Shown here piece by piece: positions 56,661-64,000 of a stretch of 64,000 nucleotides of DNA. The position numbers and the translations under genes were made by a program. Numbering within the stretch: the first letter of the stretch is position 1; every line of letters starts with the position of its first letter. The notes under the pieces are model-generated. The model searched no databases. It worked only from the letters and a program-made list of their open reading frames with translations, and was not told where the DNA came from. This stretch comes from Corythucha ciliata. Its lineage: Eukaryota; Arthropoda; Insecta; Hemiptera; Tingidae. The stretch is taken from NCBI GenBank assembly GCA_038030265.1, contig CM075938.1, positions 47,795,189 to 47,859,188 of the forward strand, written 5' to 3'.

Positions 56661-58354
56661 CGCCTGTGGGCCAGCTTCACTGGTGAAAATATCAGATGCA
56701 CCATTGCCTTTTTGCAGGCTTATAACAGGATCTGGAGGTTAGAATCGCGTCAATTCACGGTTATCAGAGACTGAATTTGCACAGAAACGGCCACTATCAG
56801 TCAAAAAATTAATATCTGCTGGAAAACTGTCGTTTTGTAGCCTTCTATTTCGGATTTGATGTCGAAAACCTGAAACTTCTCCCCCCCCTCCCCTCCCGAA
56901 AGTGATACTTTTGGAGCTAAACTTTAAATTTTTAGACCTGAGAAGGTAAACAGAGCTGGCATTTCCTCTCCCACCATAAGTCTGGATGGCACAGAGGGGT
57001 AAACACGATTTGAGCTAGCCAAAACACACGAAATTTGTGCGTCGAACCTGGATTTTAGTGTGAAAAATCGGTTTCCAAGTTAAGCCGAACCCTCGTCGAA
57101 ATCGGTTTGTCAGCAACAAACATCAGCGAATTTTTTATTTTTGGTGAAACCGATAAGCGAAAATGTGTTGTTTTTTTTTTTTAGTGAGAAAAATCCGCAA
57201 AACTGGTTTTATGGAGAGGAATACAAGAAAGCCAGATCAGGGATTTTTTTGCCCCACGCAAGGGATTTTGCTGCCCCACGAAATCTGCGCTTTTGATTCT
57301 AGGGGAGGGCAGCTGCCCACCCCTGCCTCCCGCTGGCTACGCCCATGTCCCACAGGACCATAGGACCTCAGCACTATACCCCTAGTCCACTCGTTGGCTG
57401 GCCTTAGGCGCATTGAAAAACGCGGTAAATTATTCGAATTGGCTTTGAACGCGCAGGCTACAAAGAGAAAATGCAAGAAGTGAAACAGTGGGATCGATAG
57501 GAATTACGTTTGGGCGAGGTGGTGAGTGGAGAGGAATCTTGTCCCTGTCCTGGGAATGCCAGCTGACACTTTTTAGTAGGAACGATTGAAAGACCTCAGT
57601 GTAGAAGTTGAATTGTTTTTGTTTCATTTTGTTTTCTTATTTACGTTCATCAAAAGTGCATCGGCTTATTGAGACTCAAAGTAAGCACATATTCGATAAG
57701 ATTACTTTTCATTCTGCGAATCGCTCCATAAACAACGTTTTTTCTACTTGACAGACATGTAAAGCTGAGAGCTTTTCACAACTAAGTCACTTCTAAGTTA
57801 CAGGTGAGCTGAATTTGACGGTATTTTCTATAAAGTTCCTTTAATTCTTAATAACTTGATTTCTACGTATCAAGCTTGAGAAGAAAGTTTGGTGCCTACC
57901 TATTTGTATTTTCTCAGTATCTTCAATCTATGATACCAGATTTATCCAGACATGGTTCACAACAGTAATACTTTTAAACGTTATGGTCTTCTCATTGAGA
58001 CTGAATCCGGTATAATTTACTCTATATCCTTCGTGAAATGGAATGCAGCGATGAAATGCGTTCGAAATCATTGTTTTATCGAATACTTTGAAGGCTGCGT
58101 GACGTCACATGTATACACAAACGTGCTAATTCAGCTATAAACAAAGCCCGAATGTGCCACGTTCGTTGCCTGGACGATCAGACTTGTATTATTTAGTGAA
58201 TCATCGTTATTTTGTGTCACACAGCTATATACTATATATGTATTTTCATTATCACAGGAGGTGGTAGTATACTCAGAAAAGGTCATTATATTTATCAAAT
58301 GGTACTTAGGAGCCCTTCTTTCAACTTTGTTTCAGCACAAGACAAGCAAGAACA
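56661..58354. other. Region upstream of the LAPTM4-like gene
   Basis: No repeat family dominates. TTTGTTTCAG at about 58328-58337 looks like a splice acceptor, so an untranslated first exon may lie upstream. A GGGCAGCTGCCCACCCC module is at 57304-57325. Confidence 0.35.
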
Positions 58355-59670
58355 ATGCAGGGTCTCTCTGCTTTTAAATTCGGCGAACGTCGCGATGATT
58401 GGCGTTGCTGTCTCTGTTGTCATGTCCGGACAGCAACCATCTTTCTGGGAGTGTGGCATTTGGTAGAAAACTTCCCTAACCGCACCCGCCCTTCCTGATT
58501 TTGCAAGTTTGAAACTTGATTTTTTTTTTTTTCTTCTATCGCTATAAAAAGATGCTGCATGTCGTCACTCTGTCGATTGCCGCTGTCGCCATACGACATC
58601 CGGAGTACCTCATGGACAGAAATCAAATGGGTGCGGCTGATATACACTTGGGAGACATGGGTGGTCACTCGCAGATCAGTAGTAACGCTCTTCCCACCCC
58701 GCAGAGCACGTCGGATGAGAATGGGTCCTTTTTCGTTGTCGACAAGACCGATGCTGTACCCAACCGCTTTGTCGATTACCGTTAGTAATTTTGTGATTTT
58801 TGGAGGTCTTCAGTTTTTAATATCACTAATTTTCTCACGCTGCGCCAACAGAGCATATGAACGTCAGCGTTGTTGTCATGTTCGCCACCTTTGCCATTAC
58901 TCTTCTCATGCTCTACGGAGCAATCAAGGGTAAACCGTCCTATTTGATGCCCTTTTTTTGCTTACAGTTGTTCGATTTTTGCATCGCCAGGTACTTTTTT
59001 TTGGCTTCCCGGGTCCCATTTGATTTTCTAATATTTCATTTTTATCGTGGATAGTTTGACCGCTCTGAGCTACCTTTGTTATCTGCCTGATATGCAGCGT
59101 GTAATTGCGGAAAACCCAAAAATACCGATGCAGCCATCGTTGGCGAAGCTTTCCCCAGAAGTTCTCGGTCTCGCTGTGCTCATAACCTTTACCACAGCCA
59201 TGATTGTTAAGGTCAGGTCCAGTGCGATGTCGGAATTTCCAAATTCTGGTTTTAACGTTTTAAATTGATTCTAGGCCTACTTTATCGGAGTCGTTTGGTC
59301 CTGTTACAAATATCTCACTCTGAGACTTATCGCCGCAACGCGAACTCTTCACTTTATTCAAGAAGTGCCGACTCAACCCGATCTACAGGATTTACTTCCC
59401 GACTATGAAACCGCTTGTTCGAAATTTCCCCAAAATCGGGCGCCAACCTCCGGTGCGTCATCAGGGCCGAGTGCATCTACTTCTAGTAGCACAGCACCCC
59501 CTCCACCCCCACCTCCGCCGTCCTACTCTCAAGCAGTTCTCGGACCCAATCCTTACCCACCCGCCTACTCATTCAATAGCATGGAGAATGAATCTTTCCC
59601 TACTCCGACTGTCACCGTCGCAGAGACCCCAGCTCCTGCCTCCTCATCTAATCCTCCAAAATACACTTAA
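58355..59670 (+). CDS. LAPTM4-like lysosomal tetraspan protein (five exons, complete)
   Basis: Exons 58355-58462, 58552-58780, 58852-58990, 59055-59211 and 59275-59670 join in frame to 342 aa. The N-terminus has the family hallmark CCLCCHVRTATIFLGVWHL. Later hallmarks are LLMLYGAIKGKPSYLMPFFC with QLFDF, and VVWSCYKYL before the cytosolic tail. Four membrane segments are expected. The first luminal loop (about residues 50-115) is long and has N-G-S and N-V-S sites. The tail is Pro/Ser-rich with three PPxY motifs (292-295, 306-309, 338-341), which in this family recruit NEDD4-type ubiquitin ligases for late-endosome/lysosome sorting. Human LAPTM4 proteins are about 230 aa; the extra length is in the luminal loop and tail. 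The gene is tail to tail with the next one. Confidence 0.9.
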
Positions 59671-59996
59671 AAGATGAACTGAATCGGACTTATTTCCTTA
59701 TACTTTTGTTCTCTGTCCACTAAGCTCATCTAAAATGTTTAGAAATAGAACTAACCTTCATAGATGGTGGTAATTTGACTGCCCCCCTCAGTGCGTTCCC
59801 ATATTTATCAGGTTGTAAGTTTAGCTGGTTTTTTGTATTAAGTCTTAAAAATTATTTTGATTGCTTTTTTCTTCAAATATATCTGTTATAAAATTTATAA
59901 TACGTTTAGATACTATTAAATCTTGAAAAAAGTATTACGGCTCGTGTAAAACCTATAAAATAAAATATATAAAGCTAGCTAAAAATCGACCCAATG
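59671..59996. other. Shared 3' region of two convergent genes
   Basis: Only about 326 bp separate the stop codons. The 3' UTR and poly(A) signal of the plus gene (AATAAAAT-like at about 59960) and the end of the minus gene must lie here or overlap. Confidence 0.5.
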
Positions 59997-60526
59997 TTAT
60001 TTTGGTCGCTTTAATGAAAATCTGTTTTGCTGCTCTCGGAGATATTCTTGTAAAACAGCCTGATACTGCGCCTCCAGATTTTTCACGCATGGCTGATGCT
60101 TCACGTGACAGTGACGGGCTTCGACGTTACTCCCTTCGTTATGAGCTCTTAATTCGTACCTTAGGGCAAATGTGAAGGAAGAGGCAAAACCCCCGAGAAA
60201 AATAATTGCTTGTTTTAATTACGTACCCTTGATCGGTACTGAGACAACAAGACGAAAGATCTCGCTTTTGACGTTTTATCTGATTTATGAGCGACAAGGA
60301 GAGACATATGAAAACAATTGTGAGGATGGTGAATACGACAAGTAGGCTGAAGTAGAGCCAGAAATTTGAATCGAGCGTGACCCGGTCCGAAGACGAGGAA
60401 TCTCTTTGTCTAATTGTTTTGAAAACCCGAGAATCATCTTCACCGTCCAAATCTGCTCCGGAAGGAAAAATATTGAAGTGAAACAGAGAGAGTAAATTTG
60501 AAAGTTTTATAACCTCCAGCGGTCAT
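59997..60526 (-). CDS. Small single-pass membrane protein (133 aa, three exons), family unknown
   Basis: Exons 60526-60514 (13 bp, ATG), 60452-60227 and 60159-59997 join in phase and end at TAA. The N-terminal ~35 residues are acidic and Ser/Arg-rich (DLDGEDDSRVF, RQRDSSSSDR). They are followed by one hydrophobic segment (about residues 39-63) and the basic stretch KRQKR. The last ~60 residues hold four Cys (CC, C, C) and several His and Gln. RQKR fits a furin site if the C-terminus faces the lumen or exterior, but the same charges could mark the cytosolic side. I do not recognise the family. The tiny first exon is inferred from phase and splice signals. Confidence 0.7.
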
Positions 60527-60630
60527 TTTTAACCTGTGGCACCGTTTATTTTATTTGACTTCACATTTCTGTGTGTTGAAATGGGCATATGTTTCAGACG
60601 AAGATTTCTTATTTCATGCACGTTAAGGCA

Positions 60631-60825
60631 GGTCGTCTACTGACAGCGTTTTCGAGCGGCGCGGCAACGAACTTACATCCCAAAGGCTTAAATTGAATAT
60701 GACATCCATTCCTCACTTCAGACGTCCATCGTACACTACTGACTTAGCTGCATTGCATTCAAGCCTTTGGGATGTTCGGGCGTTGTACGTAGCGCCGCTC
60801 AAAAACGCTTCCAGTGGACGATCGG
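60631..60825. mobile_element. MITE with ~31-bp inverted ends, copy 2
   Basis: GGTCGTCTACTGACAGCG and CGCTTCCAGTGGACGATC ends with GAGCGGCGC-type inner parts. Diverged relative of 1338-1528, upstream of the small membrane-protein gene. Confidence 0.8.
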
Positions 60826-60832
60826 TCCAAGC

Positions 60833-60977
60833 GAGATAAACACATGCGGTACTTGCCAAGTAACTAGCAAAATACATATCAATAAATTTCTAGCCATTGC
60901 CTAGAAACCGACGAACTGAAAATTGAAAAATATATTGCTCGTTACTTGGCATGTACCGCACGTGTGTATCCGGCTTT
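60833..60977. mobile_element. MITE-like hairpin, ~145 bp
   Basis: ACACATGCGGTACTTGCC pairs with GGCATGTACCGCACGTGTGT, with AAGTAACTAGCAA inner arms. Confidence 0.75.
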
Positions 60978-61854
60978 ATACGGTAAACAACACTTCCTTG
61001 CCCTTTTCGAATGAACGAGGCACGTTGTCCCGAACACGTGGTACTAAGCTGCTGTTCATCACGGTAAAGCAATAAGGGTTGTGACGGGAGTCAGGAATGG
61101 TGTAAGGCAGGGGCGAGCCTTCTCGGCACTGAAATGAAATCACTTTTTTTTTTGTTTTTTTGACTTCAAAAACAGCTTGGAGTATCTACCGAGATTAATA
61201 TTCATGCCATGGTCACTCAGGGATGCCCCCACCAGTGAAGGGTGCATCACCCACCGCGCCCAAAGAGGCTAACGATGCACCGATGACTGACGCCCGAATA
61301 CAGACGTGACATTATTTGTGGAACCCTTTTTAAACGTTATTTAAATATTCTGAAACCAATTTAAAAAATCGGCCATTAAAATGTCCAAAAACGTTGTTAG
61401 TAACGTTAGATTAATATTTTTTGATTGGTGATATCAGTTATTTTTCATACCCTAAAAATTAGCTACCATTTGACGTGATGATATAGTTAACGCTATTAGG
61501 CCATGAAATCCACAATCAACACCCCCTTGTTCTTTCCCAAAACACAGATGTCATGATATTCCTCTCTGAAAAAAGAACTTTCAATTTTTTTTTGGTCGTG
61601 AGGAGTGTGTATGGCACCGGCCAACTGTTAGTAGGGGCCAGCCGCCCTAGGCCACCGTTCAGATGAAGGGGCCCGGAGCACCTTAAAATTGAGGATTTTT
61701 TTGGTTTCATGATGCAGGAAAGTAAGAAAAGGAGACATGTTGTTCGGATTGGAAGGCGATTTGACTCGCATTTGCTGAATCCCAAGTTTTGTACTCCAAA
61801 ATTGAGTACTAAAGAGGAGGCGCACTAAATGAGCTGTTCTTGGGGCAAGGGCGC
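60978..61854. other. Unassigned spacer
   Basis: Nothing recognised; short frames without signatures. Confidence 0.3.
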
Positions 61855-62050
61855 TGCTTAAAGTTTGGAAGAAAAAAACAAATATTCGTGGATAAAATTG
61901 TGAATAATTGATTCGTTGTTCAAATTGAGAAAATGCTCTTGGACTCAGGTTTTCGATTCAACTTCAAGACCAAAATTAAAAACTAATTTACTGGTTGGCC
62001 TTTTACTGCTTTTAATTGAAAAAACGCTATAATGTGATCCTTTTGGGGAA
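61855..62050. repeat. Family-B repeat, weak
   Basis: Forward, strongly decayed units. Confidence 0.4.
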
Positions 62051-62068
62051 ACGCGACTCAAGTTTTTA

Positions 62069-62467
62069 AGAGGAGTTGCACGGATGATTCCTCGACCCCC
62101 CCCCCTCCAATCATCCATCGTCTACTACTCGGCATACGTTTTCTGGCCTTATTTCGGCATCAATCCTGGTTTTAAAGGTTTCCTTTAAATCTTCATGAAA
62201 TTCCGCATATGCAGTTTTCCTTTTTTCCAATTTCATCCCAGAAGTTATTTTAAATTCGCCTTGAACTTTTACCTTGTGATTTCACGGGTTTTTTTCGACT
62301 TATTTGAAAAAAGGAAAACTACTGCATATGCGGAATTTCCTGAAGATTAAAAGGAGTCCTTAAAAACCAGGATTGGTGCGGAAATAAGGCCAGAAAATGT
62401 ATGCCGATTAGTGGACGAGGCGGGTGATTGGAGGGGGATCGAGGAATCACCCGTGCAACTCCCCTTT
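62069..62467. mobile_element. ~400-bp fold-back element
   Basis: AAGAGGAGTTGCACGG pairs with CCGTGCAACTCCCCTTT. The arms extend through TGATTCCTCGA and GCATATGCAGTTTTCC, with a ~90-bp centre. Confidence 0.85.
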
Positions 62468-62700
62468 AAGGTGGGGTTTCAGGCGGGTTTCTTCGACCCC
62501 TTCCCAATCACCCCTCGCCTAAACTTCCCACATAAATTTTGACTCCATTTCTGCACCAATATTCGATTTCTTGAGGAAGTTCTACAGTGACGATAGATCT
62601 TGCTTTTCCAAATTTCATCCCTGAAATTACCTTAAAACACATTTGAATTCTAAAATGTTGCCCATTTTTCGGGCAATGGACAAATTCGGCCATTGCGAAT
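62466..62700. repeat. Related element abutting the fold-back
   Basis: Shares AAATTTCATCCC-type text with the fold-back. Its left end (62466-62560) recurs inverted at 26447-26545 (AAGGGGTCGAAGAA, GCCTGAAACCC). Confidence 0.65.
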
Positions 62701-62756
62701 AACAAATACAGCTCAAAGCTGAGCTTTTTCAGATCACATGTGAAGCCGGCATCATA

Positions 62757-62919
62757 GTCTTGAGACTTGTCCAGCAGAGCCCGAATTTCAATTTTGACTT
62801 TCCTCGAATTTTAAATTAACTTTATGAAATGAACTATAATGTTATCAGTTTAATTTAAAATTCGAGGAAAGTCAAAATTGAAATTCGGGCTCTGATGGGC
62901 AAGTCTCAGGACTATAAGG
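62757..62919. mobile_element. ~160-bp MITE-like hairpin
   Basis: CAGAGCCCGAATTTCAATTT pairs with AAATTGAAATTCGGGCTCTG. The arms are long and nearly perfect, and the ends are AGACTTG and CAAGTCT. A right-end fragment of the MITE at 30719 lies just left of it (62704-62750). Confidence 0.85.
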
Positions 62920-63009
62920 TTTCATATGAGACCATAAAAAATAAAATATTCCAAATACTTTGCCCGTAAAACGGTGAGGGAGAATGGGCGAGGGGTAGTA
63001 CTCGTATGC

Positions 63010-63480
63010 CCCCTTAAAAACGCTTATTCGCGTCTAATGCTGAAAGTAACACACTAATTCACGGCTTATATTAAGAAAAAGCGCTCGTCCGCCGCTAAAA
63101 TGAATAAATACGTTATCTTGCGACAAAAAAATAGAAAAAGCGCTAATTCACGAATATGATTGAGAAAATTCGTTAATTTGTGGCTAAAGGTGCTAATTCG
63201 CAATTAAAATTCAAGAAACGCTATAATTCGTGTTTTCTGCCGGAACTTCAGCAAGAATCAAGAATTATCGTTGTGACTAGGGTGATGCGATGTGGAGGGT
63301 AGTAAGCCCATAAATGTCCGTAGATACGGTCATCTAAGTTCAATTATTTGTTAATTCATGGCTTAAAATGAAAAATTGAAGGCTAACATTAAGAAAAAAG
63401 TGTTGATTTGCGGCTAAAATTTAGAAGAGGCGCCAATTTGCGGGCCCCCCTGGAGGCAAATTCGGCTAAATTCGAGAAAA
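63010..63480. repeat. Family-B tandem repeat
   Basis: Forward units (GCTAATTCACG, TTGAGAAAATTCG) at ~30 bp. Confidence 0.65.
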
Positions 63481-63685
63481 GACGCTAACTCCTGGCTAAA
63501 AAAAAAAAGTAACTCACCGACGGCATGCCGAAAGCCACATTTTTCAACCTTTCTGAGGATTATATACTATGTATGAAGTCAGCTCGGACTCGATTTATAT
63601 ATGTATTTGGTTTGGCTCGAACACCACAGTTCCTTTCCCAACGGGAACATAGAATTAAGAAATTGCTAATGGGGAGGGAAGAGTT

Positions 63686-63885
63686 CCCTCAAAGGCTTCA
63701 CAAGTAAGGATTTACGTCATTTACCCTCGCACCATCAATCCTCTCATGAAGAACTTTGAACCTTTTTTAAAAATCTCAAAACGCACCAATCGGGTTGCAA
63801 CTTCCGTTGTTAACCTTCAGTTCACGGGTCAAATCACCGGTATGCTTTTCTTCCCTATTTGACATTCATGCAAGTTCCCCATTCG
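63686..63885. repeat. ~200-bp dispersed repeat, inverted copy of 46955-47155
   Basis: See 46955-47155. Family-B units flank it here too (63886-64000, with a short CAA microsatellite at 63935-63955). Confidence 0.75.
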
Positions 63886-64000
63886 CTGCTAAAATTGAGA
63901 ATCACAGTAATTCTTGGCCAAAATTGAAAAAAACAACAACAACAACAACAACAACCAACAGACAAAACTAATTAGCTAAATTGAGGTAAATCGCCAATCG

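Overview
This window looks like a piece of an arthropod nuclear genome, most likely an insect; I cannot name the species. The genes carry GT-AG introns. One gene is a gustatory-receptor-like chemoreceptor, a family typical of arthropods. The space between genes is packed with retrotransposon remnants, miniature inverted-repeat elements (MITEs), large fold-back elements and degenerate tandem repeats. I saw no operons, CRISPR arrays or prokaryotic features.

Six host genes can be supported. (1) Minus strand, 1-4115: 5' part of a pseudouridine-5'-phosphate glycosidase gene, three exons, running off the left edge. (2) Minus, 16247-17448: a multi-pass membrane protein resembling the TMEM26/TMEM121 group, three exons. 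(3) Minus, 26993-29112: a complete nine-exon SLC17-type anion/phosphate co-transporter (458 aa). (4) Minus, 43082-43870: main exon of a gustatory-receptor-like 7TM protein, C-terminal exon uncertain. (5) Plus, 58355-59670: a complete five-exon LAPTM4-like lysosomal membrane protein (342 aa) with three PPxY motifs. (6) Minus, 59997-60526: a three-exon, 133-aa single-pass membrane protein of unknown family, tail to tail with gene 5. Reading frames were followed across the proposed splice sites by hand. Genes 1, 3, 5 and 6 join cleanly; gene 2 has one ambiguous junction.

Mobile DNA, left to right. A decayed Ty3/Gypsy element (gag-protease, RT-RNase H, integrase; two frame breaks) lies at 5680-8928, with a deleted second copy of its gag region at 10016-10605. 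A 5'-truncated non-LTR element with a trinucleotide tail lies at 10891-12002. Fragments of a second non-LTR element lie at 19790-20545 and 26262-26680, either side of a 5.7-kb element with about 390-bp inverted arms (20548-26247). Other fold-backs are a 2.4-kb one with a hAT-like end (29585-32029), a nearly perfect 2.0-kb palindrome (36006-38021), a 1.29-kb one (40239-41527) and a 1.48-kb one (49263-50742). A solo LTR with TATA box and poly(A) signals lies at 54582-55105. At least twenty MITE-like hairpins lie between these. Several have clear target-site duplications: 9 bp (Mutator-like) or 3 bp TTA/TAA (PIF/Harbinger-like).

Much of the rest is three families of degenerate ~30-bp tandem repeats, called A, B and C here. 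They seem to share a CGCGAATT-like core and form arrays from 0.1 to 2.4 kb, some switching strand in mid-array. Two fold-back insertions can be checked against uninterrupted copies of the same host repeat elsewhere in the window. The window therefore partly records its own insertion history.
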